A stretch of 43,712 nucleotides of DNA from the NCBI RefSeq assembly GCF_013141825.1, contig NZ_RZNH01000044.1, forward strand, positions 1-43,712. Direction: 5' to 3'. This DNA is from Marinifilum caeruleilacunae. Its GTDB lineage: Bacteria > Bacteroidota > Bacteroidia > Bacteroidales > Marinifilaceae. Shown piece after piece: positions 32,270 to 41,600 of this stretch. The notes beneath the pieces are model-generated. The model searched no databases and had not been told where the DNA came from. It saw only the letters and a list, made by a program, of their open reading frames with translations. Numbering within the stretch: position 1 is the first letter of the stretch; every line of letters starts with the position of its first letter. A program made the position numbers and the translations under genes.

Positions 32270-33802
32270 ATGGCTGGAGCAAACAATTATAAGAATCAAT
32301 CGAAAAATAAAATTGATCTGGAATACGGTAAGGTACCACCTCAGGCAGTGGAATTGGAAGAGGCTGTTTTGGGTGCTTTAATGTTGGAAAAAGATGCAAT
32401 TATTTCGGTTGGAGACTTGTTAAAAGTTGATTCTTTTTACAAGGATGCTCACCAAAAGATTTATAAGGCCATTATGAATCTTTCCACCAAAGAAGAACCT
32501 ATCGATATTTTAACTGTAACCGAAGAGTTGAAGCGAGAAGGAACTTTGGATGAGGTAGGTGGACCTTTTTATATTACCCAGTTAACCAACCGTGTAGCCT
32601 CGGCCGCTCATATCGAGTTTCATGCTCGTATTATTGCCCAAAAGCACATTCAGCGTGAATTGATTCGTGTTTCGTCCGATATTCAGAACCAGGCTTTCGA
32701 TGATAGCATTGATGTTGCCGATTTATTGGATAAGGCGCAGCAGGAAGTTTTTGATATTGCAGAAGGAAATATTAAAAAAGAATCTGCACACATTCGTCCA
32801 CTGGCCGATGAGGTAATTAACCAGATTGTTGAGGCTGGGAAACGCCCCGATGGATTGAGTGGTGTGCCTTCCGGATTTACCGCATTGGACAGAATTACTT
32901 CGGGCTGGCAAAAATCCGATTTGGTGATTATTGCAGCGCGTCCATCGATGGGGAAAACTGCCTTTGTACTATCCATGACCCGAAATATGGCTGTGGAGCA
33001 CAAAGCGCCAATTGCAATTTTCTCTCTGGAGATGGGTGGCGATCAGTTGGTGAAACGTATGATTTCCAGTGAAACCGAATTGGGCTCGGAGAAGCTAAGA
33101 AATGGTAAACTGGAAGATTTCGAGTGGGAGCAATTGCATGTTAAGATTAAAGATTTGGTGGATGCTCCAATTTATGTAGATGATACACCTGGTTTGTCGA
33201 TTTATGAATTGCGTTCAAAGTGTCGTCGACTAAAAGCCAAATATGATATTGGTTGTGTGATTATTGACTACTTGCAGCTGATGACAGCAGGTTCCGATAT
33301 GAGAGGGAATCGTGAGCAGGAGGTATCTTTGATATCGCGACAGCTAAAGATCATCGCAAAAGAGTTAAATATTCCGGTAATTGCACTTTCTCAGCTGAAT
33401 CGTGGGGTTGAGCAGCGAACCGGTGATGCTAAAAAGCCAATGCTTTCCGACCTTCGTGAGTCTGGTGCAATTGAGCAGGATGCCGATATGGTGTTGTTTA
33501 TTCACCGTCCGGAGCGTTATGGAATTACAGAAGATGCCGAAGGGAATTCATTAATTGGTATTGCTGATATCATTATTGCAAAACACCGTAATGGTGCGGT
33601 TGGCGAAATTCAGTTGAGATTCCGTAACCAGCTGGCTCGATTTATGGATTTGGAGGGCGAAAGTTTGAATCCATTTGGCGATGATGGTCCCGAAGAAGTT
33701 AAAACTTTCAGTTCTAGTATGAATCAAGACTCAGGTGGCTTCGAAGATCCAAATGCAGGACTTGTAGGTGGTAGCGATTTTGAAGACGCTGCTCCTTTTT
33801 AA
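32270..33802 (+). CDS. dnaB: replicative DNA helicase DnaB
   Basis: A 510-residue hexameric helicase that unwinds DNA at the replication fork. The N-terminal primase-interacting domain (about 23-125, PPQAVELEEAVLGALMLEKD) precedes the RecA-like motor: Walker A AARPSMGKTAF near 222-232, IFSLEMGGDQL, Walker B VIIDYLQLM near 329-337, ALSQLNRGVEQR near 373-384, and the arginine-finger segment KHRNGAVGEIQLRF near 444-457. No intein interrupts the motor. The acidic, Gly/Ser-rich C-terminal tail of about 40 residues is usual for the phylum. Confidence 0.97.
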   Translation: MAGANNYKNQSKNKIDLEYGKVPPQAVELEEAVLGALMLEKDAIISVGDLLKVDSFYKDAHQKIYKAIMNLSTKEEPIDILTVTEELKREGTLDEVGGPFYITQLTNRVASAAHIEFHARIIAQKHIQRELIRVSSDIQNQAFDDSIDVADLLDKAQQEVFDIAEGNIKKESAHIRPLADEVINQIVEAGKRPDGLSGVPSGFTALDRITSGWQKSDLVIIAARPSMGKTAFVLSMTRNMAVEHKAPIAIFSLEMGGDQLVKRMISSETELGSEKLRNGKLEDFEWEQLHVKIKDLVDAPIYVDDTPGLSIYELRSKCRRLKAKYDIGCVIIDYLQLMTAGSDMRGNREQEVSLISRQLKIIAKELNIPVIALSQLNRGVEQRTGDAKKPMLSDLRESGAIEQDADMVLFIHRPERYGITEDAEGNSLIGIADIIIAKHRNGAVGEIQLRFRNQLARFMDLEGESLNPFGDDGPEEVKTFSSSMNQDSGGFEDPNAGLVGGSDFEDAAPF

Positions 33803-33870
33803 ATCATTTCGTTTTTCCTTTAGCATGTGATTTTGTACTTTCGAAGTAAATCAATTGATCGATCGTACTT

Positions 33871-35139
33871 ATGAATAGCATGTTAAAATCATATCTAATA
33901 CTTCTTTTATTCTGCTTTAACTTGTTTCCGGCATTCTCGGCAAGTTTGTTAATTCCTATGGATGATTCTCAGAAAAATCATCTAAAATCCTATGGAATTG
34001 CCTATTGGACCTTGGAGAACAATTATGAAATTCACTGGTTGTTGAATTATCGTGGAGGTTCATTTCTCTTGCCTTTGAATAAATCGATTGAGGATGAGTG
34101 TAAAATTCGTGGTGTAAGCTATTCTGTAGTTTCTGAGGCTGCAGTCGCTCAAATGATGAATGAGATTTCATCGCCTGAAGCCAATATGGATGCCGTTAAG
34201 CTTGAAAAGCCTCCTAAGATAGCCGTTTATACACCCAAAGGGAAAAAGCCCTGGGATGATGCTGTAACCCTGGCACTTACCTATGCCGAAATTCCATATG
34301 ATATTGTGTATGACGATGAAGTTTTAAACAATAAACTTTCGGATTACGATTGGCTTCATTTGCATCATGAAGATTTTACAGGGCAGCATGGTAAATTTTA
34401 TGCCTCGTACCGAAATATGCAGTGGTATAAAGATGAGGTAAGTGACAATTTAGCAAGGGCTAATAAATTTGGCTTTTCAAAAATATCAGATTTGAAAAAA
34501 GCGGTTTCGCAAACCATTCGGAAATTTGTTGAGAATGGTGGTTTTCTATTTGCCATGTGTTCTGCTACCGATACTTTCGATATAAGCCTTGCGGCCGATA
34601 AAACGGATATCTGCAATCATGTTTTCGATGGTGATCCTATGGATGAACATGCCCAGGAAAAGTTGGATTACAATAAAACATTTGCTTTTACTGATTTTAC
34701 ACTGGAAACCAACCCGTATGTGTACGAGTTTTCGGATATTGATGTCACCTTATCACGTAAAGTGAATAGAGATGAAGATTACTTTTCTCTGTTTGATTTT
34801 TCGGCGAAGTGGGATCCTGTACCCACCATGCTCTGTCAGAATCACAAGAACCTTATTAAAGGATTTATGGGACAAACCACTGCCTTCAAGAAAGAATTGA
34901 TTAAGCCTGGAGTTTTAATTATGGGAGAAAATAAATCGGCTGGCGAGGCACGTTATATCCATGGGAAGTTTGGTAAGGGGACATGGACTTTTTATGGGGG
35001 ACACGATCCGGAAGATTACCAACATTTAGTTGGAGATCCTCCAACAGATTTGAATTTAAAAAAGAATTCGGCAGGATACCGATTGATTTTGAACAATGTG
35101 CTGTTTCCAGCTGCTAAAAAGAAGAAGAGAAAAACTTGA
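33871..35139 (+). CDS. secreted conserved Bacteroidota protein (often labelled asparagine synthetase B)
   Basis: A 422-residue protein with a signal peptide (MNSMLKSYLILLLFCFNLFPAFS, cleaved near residue 23), so periplasmic or exported. It then reads LLIPMDDSQKNHLKSYGIAYW and WLLNYRGGSFLLP, a stretch I associate with a Bacteroidota family named asparagine synthetase B in databases. The middle (PPKIAVYTPKGKKPWDDAVTLALTYAEIPYDIVYDDEV; NGGFLFAMCSATDTFDISLA) resembles a glutamine-amidotransferase/ThuA-like Rossmann fold with a possible Cys in the AMCSATD elbow. There is no N-terminal catalytic Cys and no ATP pyrophosphatase loop, so it is not AsnB. A basic tail (KKKKRKT) ends it. True function unknown. 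Confidence 0.8.
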   Translation: MNSMLKSYLILLLFCFNLFPAFSASLLIPMDDSQKNHLKSYGIAYWTLENNYEIHWLLNYRGGSFLLPLNKSIEDECKIRGVSYSVVSEAAVAQMMNEISSPEANMDAVKLEKPPKIAVYTPKGKKPWDDAVTLALTYAEIPYDIVYDDEVLNNKLSDYDWLHLHHEDFTGQHGKFYASYRNMQWYKDEVSDNLARANKFGFSKISDLKKAVSQTIRKFVENGGFLFAMCSATDTFDISLAADKTDICNHVFDGDPMDEHAQEKLDYNKTFAFTDFTLETNPYVYEFSDIDVTLSRKVNRDEDYFSLFDFSAKWDPVPTMLCQNHKNLIKGFMGQTTAFKKELIKPGVLIMGENKSAGEARYIHGKFGKGTWTFYGGHDPEDYQHLVGDPPTDLNLKKNSAGYRLILNNVLFPAAKKKKRKT

Positions 35140-35195
35140 TGTGATTTGTAGATGGACTCAATTATCTATGGGTGAAATAATGAAAAAATAGGATT

Positions 35196-35235
35196 GAGAA
35201 AAAAGAAAAGGCTGTGTCCCCTAAACACAGCCTTT
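35196..35235 (-). terminator. terminator of the candidate small RNA
   Basis: On the minus strand AAAGGCTGTGT (35235-35225) and ACACAGCCTTT (35217-35207) form a perfect 11-bp stem with loop TTAGGGG, followed by TCTTTTTTC. Confidence 0.85.
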
Positions 35236-35400
35236 ATATCAACATCGTTTGTATAGTCTAACTCTATATTTTATTAACCATTTGTATATCTATTAACCCT
35301 GTAACTCTTACTAACCCATTAGAATTTTTATGGAAGTTACATACAAACTTATGATGTTGACAAAACGGAAGGGTTACCAAGCCTGTCCGTCACAATTACC
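35196..35400 (-). ncRNA. candidate structured small RNA, about 200 nt
   Basis: Minus strand, in a 374-nt gap without genes. A promoter -7 box TATATTTG (35412-35405) puts +1 near 35400, and a strong terminator ends it near 35196. Inside, TCAACATC (35360-35353) and GTTTGTAT (35348-35341) pair perfectly with ATACAAAC (35254-35247) and GATGTTGA (35246-35239): 16 bp with a 4-nt bulge, enclosing about 86 nt. A 5' hairpin ACGGA/TCCGT precedes it. The enclosed part holds GGGTTAGTAAGAG, shared with 20141-20328. A long stem with an open centre recalls 6S RNA, but I cannot confirm that; it may also be the 3' UTR of yjjG. Confidence 0.55.
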
Positions 35401-35404
35401 GCTG

Positions 35405-35412
35405 CAAATATA
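35405..35412 (-). promoter_or_regulatory. promoter -7 element of the candidate small RNA
   Basis: TATATTTG on the minus strand, an exact TAnnTTTG match; the -33 region is only T-rich. Confidence 0.5.
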
Positions 35413-35514
35413 GACTTTGTTTTGTTACGAAAAACATGCTATTCGGCAGTTTCAGCTTATGAATTGTTAAAAAATCTTAAAAACAGGTTTGAAATTGTAA
35501 GGATTCTGTTCGGG

Positions 35515-36216
35515 TTATAGAATTTTAGTGATTTCAATTAAATTGTTGATTTCATAAGTGGGTTGATCCTCGTGTTTATTCTTGTGTGCATTGAAGTATA
35601 TTTGATCGATTTCTGACTTTCTGGCGCCAGCGATATCGGTTTTTAGATCATCGCCAACCATTATGCTGTTACTTCTTGTTGCACCAGCGCTTTTTAGGGC
35701 ATAATCGAAAATTAGTGGCGATGGTTTATTGGCTTCAGCATCTTCGGAGGTGATAATTTCTGTAAAGTAGGAGATGAGCCTGCAGTTTGATAGTTTTTTA
35801 TATTGAACCTCGTTAAAGCCATTGGTGATGATGTGGAGATTGTAGCCTTTGTCTTTTAAATACTGCAATGTTTTATGCGCGTTAGGAAAGGTTTTTGTTT
35901 GTAGTGGGCTAATTTCAATAAAATCCTGCGCAATTTCTTTTGCCAGGTCCAGGTCATCAGTGCCCGCCTCTTTTAAAGTCAAATAGAATCTTCTGTACAT
36001 TAAATCTTCTTTCCGAATTCTGTTTTGATAGTAGGCATTCCAAAGTTTCCCATTGTGGTATTCAAACCTTGATTTAAAGAAAAGAAAACTTCCAAAAATG
36101 CTTTGGAGTTGATAATCTCTGAATAATTGATTCAGTGTAATTTCGGAGTTGGAATCAAAATCCCACAGAGTGCGATCGAGATCGAAGAAGAGGTGTTGAT
36201 ATTTAGAGCTATTCAT
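35515..36216 (-). CDS. yjjG: HAD-superfamily phosphatase, YjjG type
   Basis: A 233-residue HAD hydrolase of the YjjG (noncanonical pyrimidine nucleotidase) group, which clears damaged or analogue nucleoside monophosphates. Motif I HLFFDLDRTLWDFD near 9-22 (nucleophile and acid Asp), motif II IITNGFN near 134-140, motif III Lys in EANKPSPLIF near 164-173, and motif IV MVGDDLKTDIAGAR near 190-203. The helical cap is inserted after motif I (residues 20-100). Full length. Divergent from the first surface-protein gene. Confidence 0.88.
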   Translation of the reverse strand: MNSSKYQHLFFDLDRTLWDFDSNSEITLNQLFRDYQLQSIFGSFLFFKSRFEYHNGKLWNAYYQNRIRKEDLMYRRFYLTLKEAGTDDLDLAKEIAQDFIEISPLQTKTFPNAHKTLQYLKDKGYNLHIITNGFNEVQYKKLSNCRLISYFTEIITSEDAEANKPSPLIFDYALKSAGATRSNSIMVGDDLKTDIAGARKSEIDQIYFNAHKNKHEDQPTYEINNLIEITKIL

Positions 36217-36252
36217 GATTTCCTGATTTGGAAGATATGCTTTTTAACAATC

Positions 36253-36260
36253 TAATTTTG
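36253..36260 (+). promoter_or_regulatory. promoter -7 element of the first surface-protein gene
   Basis: TAATTTTG, exact TAnnTTTG match, with TTTG about 22 bp upstream. +1 near 36267, leader of about 74 nt. Confidence 0.5.
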
Positions 36261-36340
36261 TGTTAAAAGAACAAAAAAATATTTACTTCGTACAAAATTT
36301 TCATACCAGTTTATTAAACATCATTATCAGAGATTGTAAT

Positions 36341-38524
36341 ATGCTCAATACGAATAAGAAGTTTGAAAAAAATATAAAAAGACAATTCGAATTGTTTCGA
36401 TGGAAACACGTGTTCGTATTGTTTTTATTCGTACATATGGTTTTGAGTTCTTTTTCTCAAGAGCAGGTGATGGCAGATTTCCAGTTCTCTTCCAATGGAG
36501 ATTTAAGTGTGCAACCAGGTTCGATAGGAAGTCCTTCAGTGAGTATATCGTCAAATGTTCGATTTTCGGGAAGTTATGGTAACCCATTTTCTTCACTTTA
36601 TACAAGTAGTGACAATAGTTTTATCGAATTAAGTATTTCTACCCTTGGATATGAAAATATTAGCGTAGAATGGGATGGAGGTTATTGGTTTGGGAACAAC
36701 AATGGAACGCATCAATGGTTACTGTCTGCTGATAGTGGAAGTGGATTTGGAGGAAGCTTGTATACTCAAAATTGTAGCAGAGACACATGGCAAGCTGTAT
36801 CTTATGATTTAGGCAATAGTTTTAACGATAATGCCAATGTTAGAATTCGGATAACTTCGAATGTTAGCAATAGTCGCTATGTTTATTTGGATAACCTTGT
36901 GATTAAGGGTAGTCCGATTGTTCCTGACCTTACTGCACCTACTTTCCAGAATCCGCAAACAGATATGAGTGTAAATATTGATGACGGAGTTTGTGGTGCT
37001 GTAGTTAATTATACCATCCCGTCAGCTACTGATGATCAAAGTCTTTTTACCGGAAATTTATCTGGTTACACAAATTTGGGAATTTGGAACAATCATTCCT
37101 ATTATTATTCAAATGGTTCTGCTAATGCCACCACAGCAATTCAAAATGCATTGGATTTAGGAGGTCATTTGGTTACCATCAATTCTCAAGCTGAAAATGA
37201 TTGGTTAGATGCCCAGTTAGGAGGAATATGGATTGGATTAACGGATGCTTCCTCGGAAGGTAATTTCGAATGGGTTACTGGTGAACCTGTTGATTTTGAC
37301 AATTGGAATGGTGGTGAACCAAATGATTGGGGAAGTGGGGAGGATTATACTGAGATGTATAGCAATGGTAGATGGAATGATTTAAGAGGAACAAATAATA
37401 GACGCTATGTGGTAGAATTTCAAACGGTAACAGTGGTTCAAACTCAGGGCTTGCCACCGGGGTCTTTATTTCCGGTAGGAACAACTACCAATACCTTTGT
37501 GGCCACAGATGAGTCAGGAAATTCTACAAGTCATACTTTTACGATTACAGTTGTGGATAATCAGGCTCCTAAAATTTCTCAATGGACTGCTGAATATTAT
37601 TCGGGCCGTAATTTTGAAACTTACCAGGAAACTTTAACGGTTGATGAGTTAAATTATAGTTGGGGAAGTGGTCCGCCAGAGTCTTCTTTGGTTGGGAATA
37701 ACCAATTTTCCATCCGATTTCAAGGTGTAGTTAAGGCTCCTCAAACAGGGACTTATACATTTTATACAAATTCTGATGATGGAGTTCGCTTATGGGTGAA
37801 TGGAATACAATTGATTGATGATTGGAGAGATCATGGGGTTCAACAAAGATCTGGAACTATTGATTTAACTGCAGATGAACTTGCTTCGGTACGACTGGAT
37901 TATTATGAAAATGGTGGTGGCGCTGTAGTTAGGCTAGAGTGGGTTGGACCTGGTCAGGCCAGAGACTATGTAAGAAATACTGGAGATGCAACATGCCAGG
38001 ATTTGGTTTTGGATCTTAATGCAAGCGGATCGGGAAGTATTACTGTTGATGATGTTGATCCTGGCTATATTGATGAATGTGGAATTGGGAGCAGAACATT
38101 AAGTCGGACCGACTTTGATTGCAATGATGTAGGAGATAATGTTGTTACTTTAACGGTTGAGGATGTTAACGGAAATGTTTCAACCTGCGATATCACACTT
38201 ACTGTTAATATGTTGAATGTAGCAGATAACTCTCTTGCTGTAAGTGGAGATTCTAAATGCCAGGGCGAAATTGCCAATTTTACCGTTCATGCCAGCGAAA
38301 CGGGTGTGGTATATAGTTTGTATAGAGGTGCAGTTAAAGTGGGTAGCAGTGCCAATGGAACAGGTGCTGATCTTCCGATTGCTATCCCATCTTCCGAATT
38401 AAATTTAGGGGATAATATCATTTCTGTAAAAGCAGCTAAAGGAGTCTGTGAATTGGATCTTGTAAATACGGCTAATGTTAGAATTTATGCTACTCCTGTT
38501 CCAGTAGGGATCTATCATGATTAA
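36341..38524 (+). CDS. secreted multidomain adhesin-like protein (C-type lectin, PA14, HYR)
   Basis: A 727-residue exported protein. ATG 36341 is preferred; the frame is open 27 codons further up but those would precede the signal peptide, whose hydrophobic core is VFVLFLFVHMVLSSFSQ (residues 24-40). Then a beta-sandwich domain (about 45-190, ends YVYLDNLVIKG), a HYR domain (about 197-405) into which a C-type lectin domain is inserted (about 241-361, with GGHLVTINSQAENDWL, EPNDWG and RWNDL), a PA14 carbohydrate-binding domain (about 414-546, GTYTFYTNSDDGVRLWVNG), a further HYR/PKD-like domain (552-623) and an Ig-like end. It ends in PVPVGIYHD. No TIGR04183-type T9SS domain is seen. Probably a surface glycan-binding protein. 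Confidence 0.88.
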   Translation: MLNTNKKFEKNIKRQFELFRWKHVFVLFLFVHMVLSSFSQEQVMADFQFSSNGDLSVQPGSIGSPSVSISSNVRFSGSYGNPFSSLYTSSDNSFIELSISTLGYENISVEWDGGYWFGNNNGTHQWLLSADSGSGFGGSLYTQNCSRDTWQAVSYDLGNSFNDNANVRIRITSNVSNSRYVYLDNLVIKGSPIVPDLTAPTFQNPQTDMSVNIDDGVCGAVVNYTIPSATDDQSLFTGNLSGYTNLGIWNNHSYYYSNGSANATTAIQNALDLGGHLVTINSQAENDWLDAQLGGIWIGLTDASSEGNFEWVTGEPVDFDNWNGGEPNDWGSGEDYTEMYSNGRWNDLRGTNNRRYVVEFQTVTVVQTQGLPPGSLFPVGTTTNTFVATDESGNSTSHTFTITVVDNQAPKISQWTAEYYSGRNFETYQETLTVDELNYSWGSGPPESSLVGNNQFSIRFQGVVKAPQTGTYTFYTNSDDGVRLWVNGIQLIDDWRDHGVQQRSGTIDLTADELASVRLDYYENGGGAVVRLEWVGPGQARDYVRNTGDATCQDLVLDLNASGSGSITVDDVDPGYIDECGIGSRTLSRTDFDCNDVGDNVVTLTVEDVNGNVSTCDITLTVNMLNVADNSLAVSGDSKCQGEIANFTVHASETGVVYSLYRGAVKVGSSANGTGADLPIAIPSSELNLGDNIISVKAAKGVCELDLVNTANVRIYATPVPVGIYHD

Positions 38525-38629
38525 AGTATGTGTGTTGCAAAATTTTGAAGTTTAAATATTCTTTGTGTAAAGAAAATTAAACAAAAGTGATTTTTTTTCG
38601 TAGATCTCTGGAGTTGTAATATAATTAAT

Positions 38630-38637
38630 TATTTTTG
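38630..38637 (+). promoter_or_regulatory. promoter -7 element of the second surface-protein gene
   Basis: TATTTTTG, exact TAnnTTTG match, 43 nt before the ATG at 38680; no consensus -33 at the right distance. Confidence 0.45.
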
Positions 38638-38679
38638 ACACAAGCTATTTCTACCTAGATTATCCAAATGTAAACGCCT

Positions 38680-41600
38680 ATGCTAAGTTCTACTCAAAAG
38701 ACTTACCAAAATACTTCTGCCTATAAAATTGTACGCGCTGTTTTACTTTTATTAATCATTGTATGTTCTTCGCTTGCAGTAAATGCACAGGTTACGATTT
38801 GGTCTGAGGATTTTTCGGACAATAGCAATGGCGATACCTCGGAAAGTGGAAGGTGGACTACAAGTGGATTTAATGGTGCTGATGGGAATGACTGGTTTCA
38901 GGTTCGAAATGGAAAATTGGAACTTCGTGATAACAATAGGTCAGTTGCTGAGTGGACTACTACAGCTGCAATTGATATCTCTGCCTATATTGACATTTCT
39001 ATTTCTATTGATGCACAGGAATCTGGAGGTTTGGAGCCGCAAGGTAATGGAGATGAGGATTATATCTTATTTCAATACAATCTTGATGGAGGTGGATGGC
39101 AAAATTTTGATGCTACTAATCCATGGTACGATGATTTTCCTGCTAACAATACCGATAGGAATGCTTCTGTAAGTGGATTGAATGGATCTAGTCTGGAGAT
39201 AAGGGTGCGAATGAAGAATGGTACAGGAAATCAAGAATACTATAGAATTGATGATATACTGGTTCAGGGCAATATAGATTATTGTGCAGCAGGATCTTCT
39301 GTGATTTGGCAGGAAGATTTTGAAGGTGCCAACCAGGGGTGGACTCTGAATAATAACGGACAGGGAACAATTAGTAGCAGGACTTATCCAGCCAATGGTA
39401 GTGGTGGTACAGGAATCGCAGGGACTGATCTTGATAATATAGGAGAATGGACCACAAATGCCATAGATATATCTGCTTATGAGCAAATGAAAATAAGCAT
39501 GGATATTGGTTCATGGGGCAATGAGATGGAGGATGTTGACTACCTGAGAATTTACTATTCGGTTGATGGAGGCGCAGATGTGCTTTTTGCTTCAAATGGT
39601 TCACACATAAATGATATTTCTGCAATGCAGGCATGTACAGATATTCCTGATGGGAATACATTGGTAATTAAGGTGCAGATGCGAAATACCTGGACCAATG
39701 AGTTTTATTATATGGATAATGTTGTGGTTTCGGGTGAGCCTAAAAGTACCGACCTGGTTAGTTTGAGTGTTAGTCCTACATCGATTAATGAGAATGGTGG
39801 CATTGCTAGCATTACAGCCTCGCTTGTAGGTGCACAAGCTTTTCCTGTAACTGTTAATTTGAGTTATACAGGCGGAAGTGGATCTGATTACTCTTCTGCA
39901 AGTCAAATTGTAATTCCGGCCGGTTCAACTTCTGCAAGTACTAATTTTACTGCCATTGATAATAGTATCAATGATGGCGACATTAATGTGGTTGTTGATA
40001 TCACTTCAGTGATAAATGGGAGTGAAGATGGTGTTCAGGAAGAAACCATTACAATTGTAGATGATGATCTTCCATCTACAGATCCAATAGAAGTGGATGA
40101 TAAATCTCCGGAAAATAGCTACTCTGCAGAGAACCTTGTGAAAAATGTATTGGTTACGGGTTGTTTAACAACCGATAATATCGTGTATTCAGGAGATGAG
40201 ACAAGAGGCTTGGGATATTTTAATGCTGGGACTTCTGACTTTCCACTTTCTTCTGGGATTATTATATCTACTGGAGATGTAAATAGTGCAGAAGGTCCAA
40301 ATACAGGAAATTCGAGTCAGAATATTGGGGATGCTGGTAATGATTCTGATGTCAATGCCCTAACCGGTAATAATGGAAATGATGCTCAAATTCTTGAATT
40401 TGATTTTGTTCCTGCAGGTGATGTGCTGGAGTTTAGATACGTTTTTGCTTCAGAGGAATATCCAGAATATGCATGTAGTGCTTACAATGATGTATTTGCT
40501 TTTATCATTAGTGGACCGGGAATTACAGCTGATGCGGGATTATCAGGGAAAAATATCGCTTTGATACCAGGTACTTCAAATCCGGTTACCATTAATAATG
40601 TAAATGATAACTGTGGGAATTCGACCTACTATATTGATGAAGCTGGTGGTTTTGCGACACAGTTTGATGGAAGAACAACTGTACTTACTGCTTCAGCAAA
40701 CGTACAACCATGTCAAACCTATCATATTCGATTGATTATTGCTGATGTGTGGGATGCAAGCTACAATTCAGCCGTATTCCTGGAAGCTGAGAGTTTTAAA
40801 TCAAACGAAGTTATCATTCAGAATGGTATTGGAGTTGAAGAGGACGTTGACGTAATGTATGAAGGCTGCTCGGGTAGTTTTATTAAATTCAAAAGAGAAG
40901 AAGATCTTGACGTTGATCTTACATTTGATTTAAATATTTCAGGTACTGCTGAAAATGGGGTCGATTATATTTATGTAGATGAATTTGGCTCACAGATTGG
41001 TGATGGTAAAATACCAAGTACCGTAAATATGTCTCCGGGAGTTACCGAAGTTACATATTATTACCAGGCTGTTAGTGATTCTGGTATTGAGGGAGATGAA
41101 GATTTGCGTTTGTCTTTCTTAAAAAGTTGCCCTTGTTCGGCACCTGAATACTATGAAAAGGTCGTTACCATTATCGATATCCCGGAAATTGAAGCTTCGC
41201 CAACAAGTTTGGTTTCTTGTGATGGGGCAACACCCGTTGCGACCATTACTGTGGATTTGAAATCAGGATTAGATCCTGCAGATTATCAATACAGTTTAGA
41301 TGGAGGTCCATTTCAGGATGACAATGTTTTTACCTTGAATAACCCAAAGGTTGGGGATGTTTATACAATTACCGTTCAGGATAGATATGCTTGTAGAAAT
41401 GAAAGTTTCGATGTAACAATCCCTGGTGTTACACCAATATCTGCCGAGGCAGGTCCTGCAAAATCGATTTGTGAAGGTGAAACAACACAGTTAGAAGGGA
41501 GTGGAGGGATCTACTACGAGTGGGCTTGTTCTCCTGCTTCCGGATTAAGCTATTTAAGCGACATTTACGTGCCGAATCCGACTGTTGATGAGAATATTCC

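Noticed and set aside
35331-35414. 27-codon frame from ATG 35331 on the plus strand
   Set aside because: It lies within the candidate RNA, has no protein-like features and its bases are explained by RNA pairing.
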